Below, piece after piece: positions 37,832-47,137 of a stretch of DNA of 64,000 nucleotides. Every line of letters starts with the position of its first letter. The first letter of the stretch is position 1. A program made the position numbers and the translations under genes. The stretch comes from VAZQ01 sp963840535 (lineage in GTDB: Bacteria > Pseudomonadota > Alphaproteobacteria > Rhizobiales > Xanthobacteraceae). Where the stretch lies: the NCBI GenBank assembly GCA_963840535.1, contig CAWIZJ010000053.1, positions 1 through 64,000 on the forward strand. The letters are read 5' to 3'. The notes below the pieces were generated by a model. It saw nothing but the letters and a program-made list of their open reading frames with translations, was not told the origin of the DNA and did no database searches.

Positions 37832-38047
37832 CTATCTCGGCAGCTTGCGCAACAGCTGCTGCGCCACCCGCATGATGTCGTCTCTTCGGTAGTCAGGGCC
37901 GGATGACGGCTGCTCGCCGGCACGTCCCCAATCGATGCTCTTGAACGTGGTCTGGCCCGGATCGAAGCTGAACGTCGCCGTCGTCGGCTTGTGAACGATC
38001 TTGTTTCTGCCAACCGCAAAATGACTGGGCACGACGGGCGTGGGCAT
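37832..38047 (-). CDS. Small conserved-looking protein of unknown function
   Basis: 70 residues from ATG 38047, chosen because GGCAGGAGG lies six to ten bases upstream. It begins MPTPVVPSHFAVGRNKIVHK and continues TTATFSFDPGQTTFKSIDWG, then a charged C-terminal helix RRDDIMRVAQQLLRKLPR. No known domain recognised. The strong ribosome site and balanced composition support a real gene. It lies between the tyrosine-rich protein and the DUF3604 cluster, on the same strand. Confidence 0.6.
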   Translation of the reverse strand: MPTPVVPSHFAVGRNKIVHKPTTATFSFDPGQTTFKSIDWGRAGEQPSSGPDYRRDDIMRVAQQLLRKLPR

Positions 38048-38099
38048 GGTTCCTCCTGCCGAGCTCCCCATCCTGCGGGGCATGGCGATACAACGACTT

Positions 38100-38726
38100 T
38101 CAGGGCTTCGTCCGGCCGGCGATCGTAGCTCGCAGCTGCAGGATCCTTGCCGGCTCGCCGTAGATGCGAATGAGGCCGAGCTCTTCCGCGCGTTCGGGCG
38201 TGAGGCGATGTCCGACGATCTCCCGCAGCGCCGCCTCGCTGGCGATCACCACCACGTCGCCGGCCGCCGGTCCGTCGCCGTGGACCGAGGCGGCGACACG
38301 ACCGCCATGCGCAGCGAAGCGAACCCACAGCATCGGCTCGATCAGCACCATCGAGAAGGTCAGGTCGCCACCGCGATCGACGCCGAGCGTGTCGCCGAAT
38401 TGCTGCAGCATTCTCGCGGTCTTGTGGAACTGCGAACCGAACGGATCCTTCGTTGCCGGGGCTTCCGGTTGTGGAGCGACGACGCCCGTCATGCGCGCTT
38501 GGGTCAGCGCACCCACGACATGGAGCGCATCGGGGTAGGCGAAATTGAGCAAGCCCCGTTGCACCGCCGCCGAGCTCGGGTCCTCGTAGCCGCAGCTCGA
38601 CGCTGCGGTTGAAAACGTCACGAATGTCGCCAGGGCTGCCGCGCCGATCGCGCGGCGGCAGCGTAACGCAAGCCTGCGCCGGGCGGCAGTTGCCGGCGGG
38701 CGCGTCATGCTGCGGTCTCCGGTCAT
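38100..38726 (-). CDS. Exported protein of unknown function, last gene of the DUF3604 unit
   Basis: About 208 residues. ATG 38726 overlaps the hupE-like stop by four bases (ATGA), so it is co-translated. Signal-like region ALRCRRAIGAAALATFVTFS; the mature part has one cysteine (SSCGYEDPSSAAVQRG), hence a possible lipoprotein or disulfide. The body contains ALTQARMTGVVAPQPEAPAT and VRFAAHGGRVAASVHGDGPA. I do not recognise the family. Its coupling to the HupE-like gene suggests a periplasmic accessory. Confidence 0.75.
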   Translation of the reverse strand: MTGDRSMTRPPATAARRRLALRCRRAIGAAALATFVTFSTAASSCGYEDPSSAAVQRGLLNFAYPDALHVVGALTQARMTGVVAPQPEAPATKDPFGSQFHKTARMLQQFGDTLGVDRGGDLTFSMVLIEPMLWVRFAAHGGRVAASVHGDGPAAGDVVVIASEAALREIVGHRLTPERAEELGLIRIYGEPARILQLRATIAGRTKP

Positions 38727-39745
38727 GCCCAGAACCCGAGGGTGCGCTCGATGAGCCAGTACGCGGCCACCGTACCGATGGCGTAGGCGGCAGCCGTGTC
38801 GAGGCGCGCCGGCGTCCAACCCCGGCCCACGAGCGCGAGGCGGGCCACGGCGCGCGGCAGCCACCATGCCAGCGCCATGACGAGCGCGACGAAGGCGAGC
38901 TGCCCAACCTCGACGCCGAGATTGAAGAACAGGAGCGCGGCCGGGATCGCATGCTGCGGCAGCCCGACCTCGCTCAGCGCGCCCGCAAAGCCGAAGCCAT
39001 GCAGCAGCCCGAACGCGAAAGCCACGAGCCACGGCCAGCGCGCCGTCAGGCTCGGCCGGCCGCGGCGTGCATTCACGATCTCGACGGCGACGAGCACGAT
39101 CGACAGGGCAATCGTCGCCTCGACCGGCCCCGCCGGCACATGGACGTAGCCGAGCGTGGCGGCGGCGAGCGTGATGCTGTGCGCGACGGTGAACGCCGTC
39201 ACCGTGATGGCGACCCGGCGCCAGTCCCGCACCAGGATGACCAGCGCGAGAACGAACAGGAGATGATCGATCCCGCCGAGGATGTGCTCGATGCCGAGCC
39301 GCAGATAGGTGAGGGCGACCTCGCCTGTTCCCGGCACGGCCTTGATCGCAAAGAACGGGTTGGTCGGCGTCAGTCGCTCGGTCTGCGTCGTCCCGGTCAG
39401 ATCCTGGACCCGCACCAGCACGTCGGTGAAGGTCGACGACAGTCCCTCGATCGCGATCGAGTGCCCGGTGAGTCCGCCGTCGCGCCGGATCGTGCGCCAC
39501 TCCACATAGGCGCCGCCGGCGAACAGCGCGCGCGGCGCGGCGACGTCCTGCGTGCCCTCCGGCAGGCTGACGTAGAGCGCCAGCCGGAATTCCTCGCCGC
39601 GCGCCGGCACCTTGAACAGCAGATCGTAGGTGTCGGGCGCGGTTTGCCGCAGCTCCAGATAGCCGGGGCGAACCTCGTGCGCCTGCGCGGCGGGCGCGAG
39701 CAGCGCGCCGGCAACGGCGAGAAGAAGCATGAGGACACGCTTCAT
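38723..39745 (-). CDS. HupE/UreJ-type membrane protein with periplasmic N-terminal domain
   Basis: About 340 residues from ATG 39745. Signal peptide MKRVLMLLLAVAGALLAPAA and then AQAHEVRPGYLELRQTAPDT, a beta-rich periplasmic domain of about 150 residues. The C-terminal six or seven helices carry the HupE/UreJ_2 motif GIEHILGGIDHLLFVLALV, with later LLHGFGFAGALSEVGLP. The histidines and aspartates in these helices are likely metal contacts, as in Ni/Co permeases of this group. The stop overlaps the next ATG, and the start overlaps the upstream PpiC stop. A metal-transport role is plausible but not shown. Confidence 0.88.
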   Translation of the reverse strand: MKRVLMLLLAVAGALLAPAAQAHEVRPGYLELRQTAPDTYDLLFKVPARGEEFRLALYVSLPEGTQDVAAPRALFAGGAYVEWRTIRRDGGLTGHSIAIEGLSSTFTDVLVRVQDLTGTTQTERLTPTNPFFAIKAVPGTGEVALTYLRLGIEHILGGIDHLLFVLALVILVRDWRRVAITVTAFTVAHSITLAAATLGYVHVPAGPVEATIALSIVLVAVEIVNARRGRPSLTARWPWLVAFAFGLLHGFGFAGALSEVGLPQHAIPAALLFFNLGVEVGQLAFVALVMALAWWLPRAVARLALVGRGWTPARLDTAAAYAIGTVAAYWLIERTLGFWA

Positions 39746-40619
39746 CGAGCCGCTCCGGCAGAATTCTTCGCCAGCGGCGCGCGCGGCCGGCGGCGCCTCC
39801 ACCACGATCTCGTAGCGCTCGCGCAAGGTGCGATAGAGCCTATGCTCGGCGTCCAGCCGGCGCGCGTTCATCCACTCGCGCCGCACCGTCGGACGGACCG
39901 CATCGAGCTGCGGCAGGCTGCCTTGTGTGCGCTCGCTGACGCGGACGAAATGCAGCCCGTAGCCCGAAGCGACCGGTCCCTGCCAGCGCCCCTGACTCCA
40001 GGCCGAAGAGCCGCTCGGCGAAGTGCTCGCCGAAGGTGCGGGCAACATCGCTGCGCGGCATCGCGCGGAATTCGTCGCCGAGCAGGAAGTGGTCGCCCAG
40101 CGCCGCCGGATCCGCTTCGGCGTTCTCGCTCGCAAGCTCGGTGGCAATGGAGCGGGCGTCGCGCTCCAGCGCGTCGCGCCGCGCGGCGCTGAGATAGACG
40201 TGGCTGAAGGTCAGGCGGTCCTCGGCCCTGAACCGCTCGGCGTTCGACGTCAGGTAGGCCGCGAGCGCGGCCTCGCTCGGCTCCGCGACCCCCATGTCCT
40301 CGGCGACGAATTCCAGCTTCTGGCGCAGACGCCGGCGGATGACGGTGTCGTCGCGATCGAGCCCGAGCGCCTTGCCCTCGCGATAGAACACCTCGTCGCG
40401 AACGAAGTCGTCGACGAGGCCGCGCAGCTCCTCCGCGCTCGGCGGGCGCTGCCAGGTGCGGGCGAAGCCGTTCGCGAGGTTCGCAATTTGCGCCGTGGAC
40501 ACGACGATCCTCGCCGGCGGCGGCGCCGCCTCCTTCGTACCGACCAGGTGAAAGAGGCCGAACAGCGCCGCCCCGAGAACGAGGAAGTGCAGCAGCGGCT
40601 CCTCGAGCAGGCGCTTCAC
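39742..40619 (-). pseudogene. PpiC/parvulin peptidyl-prolyl isomerase, frameshifted
   Basis: GTG 40619 overlaps the DUF3604 stop (GTGA). It begins KRLLEEPLLHFLVLGAALFG, a membrane anchor, then a SurA-like alpha-helical part (LVDDFVRDEVFYREGKALGL) and the start of the parvulin domain. A one-base insertion near 39990 is followed in the other frame by GRWQGPVASGYGLHFVRVSE, the parvulin core. A third frame at the end gives APLAKNSAGAAR and a TGA overlapping the hupE-like ATG. Such anchored foldases assist exported proteins; the partner here is probably the secreted DUF3604 enzymes. Confidence 0.83.
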
Positions 40620-42565
40620 GGCGTGTACCAGATCGGCGACGTATAGGCGCGCTCCTGCGTCACCATCGGCACCTCGGGCGGCATCCTGATGTTGAATCGC
40701 TTCGCTTCGTACGCGGTCCAGCGCGGCGTCGGGATCTCCAGCACGCGGGCGTAGTACACGGCGCGCAGAGCGGGATTGAATTCGGGATCCCTCCACACCG
40801 CGATCAGCTCCGGCGCCCCGATCGTGTTGATCCAGGTCGCCTCGGCGACGTCGACCGTATTCCCCACCGGCGGCAGCTTGCCGTCGGCGCCGGGCTTGCG
40901 ATCGCCCGACCAGGTCACGTCGAAGATCTTCTCCTGCCGCCGGCCGGCGGCGTCGACCCAGCCCTTGACGATCTGGATGCGGTCGAGATTTGCTCCGATC
41001 GGATCGCGCAGCGCCGCGACAAGGAATGTCGGCGCCTTGCCGGCGGCAGCGGCACGCAGATCGCCGCCCATTGGCACGCCCTTGCCGTAGCCGATCGCCG
41101 CCGGGTTGCGGGTCTGCGCGTCCTTCGCCTCGAAATCCCAGCCGCCGAAGAAGCGCACGATCATGCGCGGGCCGGTGGTGGCGTAGGTTTCCTTGCGCAG
41201 CATGGCGTCGAAGATCGCCTCGCGCGTGTTCTCCGCGGCCCATACGCCGGCATAGCCCGACGACACCATGGACCAGCTTTCCAGTTTTCGATCGCCGAGC
41301 TGCGCCATCGGGTGCTTGTAGCGGTCGGGACTGGGCTCGGCACCGGAGTGCTTGCCGAAGAAATTGTCCTCCTCGGCGGTGGCGAGCGCCGTATGGGTGT
41401 CGGTCGAGCCGATCATGCCGAACTTGTAGGGGTTCGTTCCGAGCTTCGCCTCCAGTTGCAGGCCGGTCTGCAGCGCGGTGCGCGCGTATTCGTACTGCAG
41501 CATCTCCTTCTGCTTGGGCACGCTGAGATCGAGATTGGCCTGGTCCCAGATTTCGTAATTGGCGAACTCATCGGTGGGCGAGAGGAACGGATGCGCCTCG
41601 CCGTCGCCCTTGATCTGGGTAACCTCGTAGAGCGGCTCCCACTTTGCGCGCGTCTCGGCATATTCGCGATCCAGCGGCCGGCCGGTGAACGATTCCACCT
41701 CCGGGAACATGATGCCGTTGCTCAGATTGCCGTTGTGGGCGATGGCGAGCACGCGCCCGCCGGTCTTCTGCTCGTAGCTCTGCAGCCATTTCCACAGGTC
41801 GCGCGGGTTGTCGCTGCCCAGCGGCTTGATGGTGGTGTAGGGCTCCATCTGCAATGCCTTGTCGGCGGCGTCGCGGTAGACCACGACACGATGCAGATTG
41901 TTGCCGCCGGTATTCGAGGTCCACTCGTAGCCGATGAACGCGCTGAACCGCCCGGGGTCGTTGTACTTCTCCGCCGCCTTGACGGTCGTTTCCCACGCCG
42001 AGCGATAGGCCGGCGTGCCGGGCAGCGAGGCCAGTGCCGGAGGGAACGTGTTCTGGGAGAATGACGAGATGACCTCGACCGCGACTTTCACCCCCTCCTG
42101 ACCGCCCGCCTTGATCATGTCGTACCAGCGCCGGCCGGTCGGGTCCGCCAGGAAGGTCGGGTCGCCGGCAAACAGTCGCGGAAAGAAGCCCATGTTGTCC
42201 GAATGGTCGGCGACCACCAGGAAGTCGAGCGGGCGCGAGAGCTTCACGCGCTGGCCGGTCGACGACGTCAGCTCCTCGCCGCGCGCGAACCGGTAGGCAT
42301 CTTCCGGCGTGAGACGCGCGCCGAACGAACCGGCATCCATCGAGTAGGCGGTATGGACGTGCGTGTCGCCCCAGTACACGCGGGTCGGAAAATTGCGCCC
42401 CGCATAGGGCGAGTAGTGCTGCTGGGCCGGGAACACACCCCGCAATCCCTCGGGGGCCGGCATCGGATCCATCGCCAGGGCCAGGCCAGCGAGACAAACG
42501 GAGATCGACAGCGCCAGACCGATTGCCTGCAAACGCTGCGAGCTCGCTTTACGTGCGTGATTCAT
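40616..42565 (-). CDS. DUF3604 protein, secreted PHP-like metallohydrolase
   Basis: 649 residues with an AGGAG ribosome site and signal peptide ending near LALAMD (residue 32). PHP-type metal motifs are YWGDTHVHTAYSMDAG (HxH), LVVADHSDNMG (DH), AIAHNGNLSNG (H) and GSTDTHTALATAEEDNFFGK (DxH). Other landmarks of DUF3604 are IGYEWTSNTGGNNLHR and the C-terminal YTSPIWYTP. Paralogues follow at 42584 and 44547. The family is not biochemically characterised in general; the metal motifs point to a phosphoesterase or related hydrolase acting outside the cytoplasm. The stop overlaps the PpiC gene start. Confidence 0.93.
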   Translation of the reverse strand: MNHARKASSQRLQAIGLALSISVCLAGLALAMDPMPAPEGLRGVFPAQQHYSPYAGRNFPTRVYWGDTHVHTAYSMDAGSFGARLTPEDAYRFARGEELTSSTGQRVKLSRPLDFLVVADHSDNMGFFPRLFAGDPTFLADPTGRRWYDMIKAGGQEGVKVAVEVISSFSQNTFPPALASLPGTPAYRSAWETTVKAAEKYNDPGRFSAFIGYEWTSNTGGNNLHRVVVYRDAADKALQMEPYTTIKPLGSDNPRDLWKWLQSYEQKTGGRVLAIAHNGNLSNGIMFPEVESFTGRPLDREYAETRAKWEPLYEVTQIKGDGEAHPFLSPTDEFANYEIWDQANLDLSVPKQKEMLQYEYARTALQTGLQLEAKLGTNPYKFGMIGSTDTHTALATAEEDNFFGKHSGAEPSPDRYKHPMAQLGDRKLESWSMVSSGYAGVWAAENTREAIFDAMLRKETYATTGPRMIVRFFGGWDFEAKDAQTRNPAAIGYGKGVPMGGDLRAAAAGKAPTFLVAALRDPIGANLDRIQIVKGWVDAAGRRQEKIFDVTWSGDRKPGADGKLPPVGNTVDVAEATWINTIGAPELIAVWRDPEFNPALRAVYYARVLEIPTPRWTAYEAKRFNIRMPPEVPMVTQERAYTSPIWYTP

Positions 42566-42583
42566 CCGCGGGACTCCTCTGCG

Positions 42584-44503
42584 CTACGGCGTGTACCAGA
42601 TCGGCGAGGTATAGGCGCGTTCCTGGATCGAGGTTGGGGCGCCGTCCGGAATCTTCGTGCCGAAGAATTTGGCGTCGTAGGTGGTCCAGCGGGGCGTCGG
42701 AATCTCGATCACCCGCACGTAGTAAAAGGCGCGCTCGGCGGGATTGAACGCGGGGTCCCTCCAGTATGCCTCAAGCGTGGGCGCGCCGATCGCGTTGGTA
42801 TAGGTCGCCTGCTGCACGTTCACGGTATTGCCGACCGCCGGCAGCTTGCCGTCCGCGCCCGGCCTACGCTGCTCCGGGTTGCTCCAGGCCACGTCGTAGA
42901 CCTGCTCCTGTGCCTTGCCGGATGCATCGAGCCAGCCCTTGACGACCTGGACGCGGTCGAGATTGGCGCCGTCCACGTCGCGCAAGGCCCGGATGAGGAA
43001 GCCCGGCGCCTTGCCGGTGGCGGATTTGAGATCGCCGCCCATTGGCACGCCGCCCTGATAACCGCGCTCCGCGAAGTCGGAGCGGACAAGGTCGTCGGCG
43101 CCAAAATCAAAGCCGCCAAACACGCGCACCAGGAGCCGCGTGCCGGTGGTGGCGTAGGTCTCCTTGCGCGCCATCGCGTCCCACAGCGCTTCGCGGGTGT
43201 TGTCGCGCGCCCATACAGCGGCGAGGCCGGAGGCACTCGACGTCCAGGCCCACTGCTTGAGGTCCTTGCCGTCCGGCGACGGGAAGCGGCCGGCGATGAT
43301 CTCGTAGAAGCGATCCGGCTCGGCCGAAGGCTCCAAGGCCGTCGCGATCTTGCCGAAGAAATTGTCCTCCTGCGTTGTCGCCAGGCCGGTGTGGGCGTCC
43401 GTCGAGCCGACGAGGCCGAACTTGAACGGACTGACGCCGAGCTTCTGCTCGTAGGCGAGACCGCGCTTGTACGCTTCTCGCGCATACTCGCGCGGCAGCA
43501 TCTCCGGAGTCTTCGCCTGTGTTCCGAAGCTGCCCTTGTCCCAGCGCTCGAAGTTGGCGAACTCGTCATTGCGTGACAATGCGGGATGGGTCTCTCCATC
43601 GCCCTTTATCTGCGTGACCTCGTAAAGCGGCTCCCAGCGCATGCGGCGCTCGGCATAGTCGCGATCGAGCGGTTTTTTCGTCGTGAGCGTCACGTCGTCG
43701 AACATCAGCCCGTTCGAGATGTTCCCGCCGTGCGGGATCGCGAGCAGCTTGCCTCTGGTTTTCTGCTCGTAATCGGCCATCCACTTCCATAGGTCTTCCG
43801 GATCGATCGTGTCGTATTGCGACAGGGGAATGATTTGGTCAGCCTTGTCCTTGCCGTCGCGGAAAATAACATTACGGTGCAGGTTGTTTCCCTCCGGATT
43901 CGACGTCCATTCGAAGCCGATCAAGGCGGTGAAACGGCCCGGCTCGTTGTACTTCTCGGCCGCCGTGGTGATGCGTTGCCAGATGGAGCCCGCGACAGCT
44001 GCGTTGTCTTTCAGCGGATCCTGCCGAGCGCCCATGGCGGTGATCCATATGTTGTAGGCCTCTGTTCCTTTCCCCGCCTTGACCAGGTCGTGGACCTGGC
44101 GGCCAAACGCCGTCTTGAGCAGCTCGGGATTCAACTCCGCGATCATGGGCGCGAGGCCGAGATTCTCGGCATGATCCGAGATGACCAGGAAGTCGAGGGG
44201 GCGCTGGAGCTTCGCGCGCAGGCCGGTGCTCGATTTGACCTCCTCGCCGCGGGCGAACCGGTAGGCATCCTCCGGGCCAACCGTGTTGCCGACCATGCCG
44301 GCATCGGTCGAGTAGGATGTGTGCAGGTGCGTGTCGCCGAAATATACCCGGTTCGGGAACGTCTTCTCCGGATAGGGCGAGTAGTTGCGGGGCTTGTCGC
44401 TCGGCGGCGGGGCGTCCTGCGCAAGGGCGCCGGTGCCCGCAATGACGGCCGTGAAAAGCGCGATTGTCGTAGCCTGCTTTGTCACGGCGCATTCTCTTGT
44501 CAT
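42584..44503 (-). CDS. DUF3604 protein, secreted PHP-like metallohydrolase
   Basis: 639 residues. Signal peptide ATTIALFTAVIAGTGALAQ. Metal motifs: YFGDTHLHTSYSTDAG, LVISDHAENLG, AIPHGGNISNG and GSTDAHTGLATTQEDNFFGK. It has the same C-terminal YTSPIWYTP as its neighbours and is clearly paralogous to 40616-42565 and 44547-46469. There is a spacing of 18 bases to the next gene. The second metal-loop residue is G (PHGG) where the other two have N (HNGN). Confidence 0.94.
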   Translation of the reverse strand: MTRECAVTKQATTIALFTAVIAGTGALAQDAPPPSDKPRNYSPYPEKTFPNRVYFGDTHLHTSYSTDAGMVGNTVGPEDAYRFARGEEVKSSTGLRAKLQRPLDFLVISDHAENLGLAPMIAELNPELLKTAFGRQVHDLVKAGKGTEAYNIWITAMGARQDPLKDNAAVAGSIWQRITTAAEKYNEPGRFTALIGFEWTSNPEGNNLHRNVIFRDGKDKADQIIPLSQYDTIDPEDLWKWMADYEQKTRGKLLAIPHGGNISNGLMFDDVTLTTKKPLDRDYAERRMRWEPLYEVTQIKGDGETHPALSRNDEFANFERWDKGSFGTQAKTPEMLPREYAREAYKRGLAYEQKLGVSPFKFGLVGSTDAHTGLATTQEDNFFGKIATALEPSAEPDRFYEIIAGRFPSPDGKDLKQWAWTSSASGLAAVWARDNTREALWDAMARKETYATTGTRLLVRVFGGFDFGADDLVRSDFAERGYQGGVPMGGDLKSATGKAPGFLIRALRDVDGANLDRVQVVKGWLDASGKAQEQVYDVAWSNPEQRRPGADGKLPAVGNTVNVQQATYTNAIGAPTLEAYWRDPAFNPAERAFYYVRVIEIPTPRWTTYDAKFFGTKIPDGAPTSIQERAYTSPIWYTP

Positions 44504-44546
44504 AGCGTGGGATCGGCTCTTTATCGTAATCGCTTTCCCATGGGGT

Positions 44547-46469
44547 TCACGGCGTGTACCAGATCGGCGAGGTGAATGCCCGCTCCTGCGTCACCATCGG
44601 CACGTTGGGCGCCATCCGCACATTGAACCGCTTGGCATCATAGGCGGTCCAGCGCGGGGTCGGGATCTCGAGCACGCGCGCGTAGTAGAAGCCCGCAGCG
44701 CCGGGTCGAACTCGGGGTCGCGCCATACCGCGATCAGCTCGGGATCGCCGATCGTATTGGTCCAGGTGGCGTTCGCCACGTCGACGGTGCTGCCGACCGG
44801 CGGCAGCTTGCCGTCGGTCGCGGGCCGGCGCTTGTCGGCGTTGCCCCAGACCACGTCGAAGATCTTCTCCTGAGTACGGCCGTTACCGTCGACCCAGCCC
44901 TTGACGATCTGGATGCGATCGAGATTGCCGCCCAGCGGGTCGCGCAGCGCCGCGACCAGGAAGGCCGGCGCCTTGCCCTGCCGCGCCCCGCGCAGATCGC
45001 CGCCCATCGGGACGCCCTTGGCGTAGCCGGTCTCGGCGGGGCTGCGGGTCTGTGCGTCATTTGCATCGAAGTCGAAGCCGCCGAAGAAGCGCACGACCAT
45101 GCGCGTGCCGCTGGTCGAATAGGTCTCCTTGCGCTTCATCGCATCCCAGATCGCCTCGCGCGTATTCTCCCGTCGCCCACACGCCGGTAAAGCCGGCGGC
45201 GGTCACTTCCCAGCCCTTCACCACGCGGTCGCCGAACTTCAATGCGTTCTCGTTCCAGCGCTCGGGCGCCGGCTCGCAGCTGACGAACTTGCAGAAGAAG
45301 TTGTCCTCTTCCATCGCGGCCAGCCCGGTATGGGCATCGCTGCCGGATGCCATGCCGTACTTGAACGGGTTGGCACCGAGCTGCTGCTCGAGCCTGAGCC
45401 CGTTCTTGAGCGCCTCGCGCAGGTACTCGTGTTGGATCATGCCCGGCTGCTTGGGCACGAGATTGAGATTTCCCCTGTCCCACAGCTCGTAGTTGACGGC
45501 GAACTCGTCGGTCGGCGAAAGCGAAGGATGCGATTCGCTCTGGCCCTTGGTCTGGATCGCCTCGAACAGCGGCTCCCAGCGGGCGCGCGCCTCCGCCCAT
45601 TCCTTCGTGAGCGCTTCGCCCGTGAAGGTCTTGAGCTCGAACATGCGCCCGTTGGAGAGATTGCCGTTGTGCGGGATGGCGAGCAGTGAGCCGCCGGTCT
45701 TGTCCTCGTAGGTTTGCATCCACTTCCAGAGGTCCTCCGGATTCTCGCTCTGGAAGGTGGTGTAGGGGATCATCTGGTCGGCCTTGTCGCGACCGTCGCG
45801 GTAGATGACGTTGCGGTGCAGGTTGTCGCCGCCGCCCGCATTCGACGTCCACTCATAGGCGATGAAGGCGGTGAAACGGCCCGGCTCGTTGTACTTCTCC
45901 ATGATCGCGTTGTTCTTGAGCCAGACGGACTTCGCGAACTTCGGGTCCATGACGCCGGGCGGCAGCCGCTTGTTGGATTGGGCGTTGATCAGCTCCATCG
46001 TTGCGGCCGCGGCCTGCTCCGGGCCCGCTGCCATCAAGTCGTGCCAGCGCTTGAGCGTCTGGTCAGCCATCAGCTCCGGATTGCCCGCCTTGATCTCGGA
46101 GATCACGCCCATGCCGTCGGAGTGATCGGTGACGGCGATCCAGTCGAGCGGCCGGGAAAGCTTCACCGGCTGGCCGGTGTTGGAGGTGACCTGCTCGCCG
46201 CGCGCGAAGCGCACCGCATCCTCGGGCGTCAGCGTCGCGCCGGACATGCCGGCGTCCGCTGACCATCCGGTGTGCACGTGCTGATCGCCCCAGAACACGC
46301 GGGTCGGATAGGTGCGTCCGGCATAGGGCGAATAGCCCGGCTTCTTGTGGAACCTGGCGATGGTTGCAGGATCGAGCTGCCCGACGTCCATGATCGCCGG
46401 CTGCGCGTGCGCCGAGCAGACGGCAGCCGTGATCGTGACGTTTGCGAGAAGGGAGATCAGCCTGCTCAT
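44547..46469 (-). pseudogene. DUF3604 protein, third paralogue, two frame breaks
   Basis: ATG 46469 after GAGGAAACC, signal peptide MSRLISLLANVTITAAVCSA ending AHAQ. Motifs: FWGDQHVHTGWSADAG, AVTDHSDGMG, AIPHNGNLSNG and GSDAHTGLAAMEEDNFF. Near 45168 an extra base (ACG-G-GAG) breaks the frame; the C-terminal part ETYSTSGTRMVVRFFGGFDF follows. Near 44697 a missing base breaks FYYARVLEIP. The corrected end is YTSPIWYTP-like (FTSPIWYTP) at 44547. About 640 residues in total. It is upstream-most in the cluster. Confidence 0.88.
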
Positions 46470-46605
46470 ACCGGTTTCCTCGAAGGCGCCTTGTCGTGGA
46501 CGTCTTGGCCGTTCCGCATGGTATCAGATCGGCGACGGGAACATCATCTATAGCGTTACCGTCGATCTTGAGAGACCCATGGGGACCTTGCAACGTCCAG
46601 GCGCC

Positions 46606-46890
46606 TTATCGCGGCTTGAGCGGTCGTGCTCCGGGATTGAATCGATCGGCCTGCAGCACGAAGGTTCTGCAAGCGGCCTCGCGCTCCTCCGGCGAGGGCG
46701 CGTCCCCGCCGGGATCGCCGGGCACCCATTGCTTCTGCAGGCATTCGGCGACATGGCCGTCGATGTAGGCGGCGTATTCCGGAGACCCCGGCTTCACGCG
46801 CTCGCCGCGGCTGTGCCGCGAGACCACGAACATGAGCACGAGGCCGCCGACGATCGCGGTCAGGACCAACGCATCGCGCAGCTTCATCAT
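46606..46890 (-). CDS. Small single-pass membrane protein of unknown function
   Basis: 94 residues from ATG 46890 or ATG 46887. One N-terminal helix (DALVLTAIVGGLVLMFVV) is followed by a charged periplasmic part with two cysteines (EYAAYIDGHVAECLQKQW and EEREAACRTFVLQADRF). Similar one-helix, two-Cys proteins are unannotated in related bacteria. It lies just upstream of the DUF3604 cluster, on the same strand, and could belong to its transcription unit. Confidence 0.65.
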   Translation of the reverse strand: MMKLRDALVLTAIVGGLVLMFVVSRHSRGERVKPGSPEYAAYIDGHVAECLQKQWVPGDPGGDAPSPEEREAACRTFVLQADRFNPGARPLKPR

Positions 46891-47137
46891 TCCCGGCGCC
46901 TCGGCAGGCTCGCTCGACGCGACCCGTCATTGGGCCCGGGCCGGGCCGTCCGAATTGACGGGGTGCGGCCCGATTGCGGAGAATCGGGTCGAGGGCTCGA
47001 CCATGGTCGTGCTCTGCGATCGACGCCATGCCCGGGTTGCGAAATCGCCCTTGTGCAAATCCGCCTCCGCCGCGTACGTTCCGCCCGGCAGGAAACACCG
47101 GACCGGCAACGCGGCCCGACCCCCAGGAGAGAAAGCC

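Noticed and set aside
37255..38952. A 565-codon minus-strand frame
   Set aside because: Only the last 137 codons, after the signal peptide start at 37668, look like protein. The rest is antisense or out of frame to the HupE-like gene and its neighbours.
39742..39745. Fusion of the PpiC isomerase to the HupE-like protein in one frame
   Set aside because: The frames join only because of the insertion near 39990 and a late frame change. In a third frame a TGA overlaps the HupE-like ATG, and the HupE-like protein has its own signal peptide, so two proteins are more likely.
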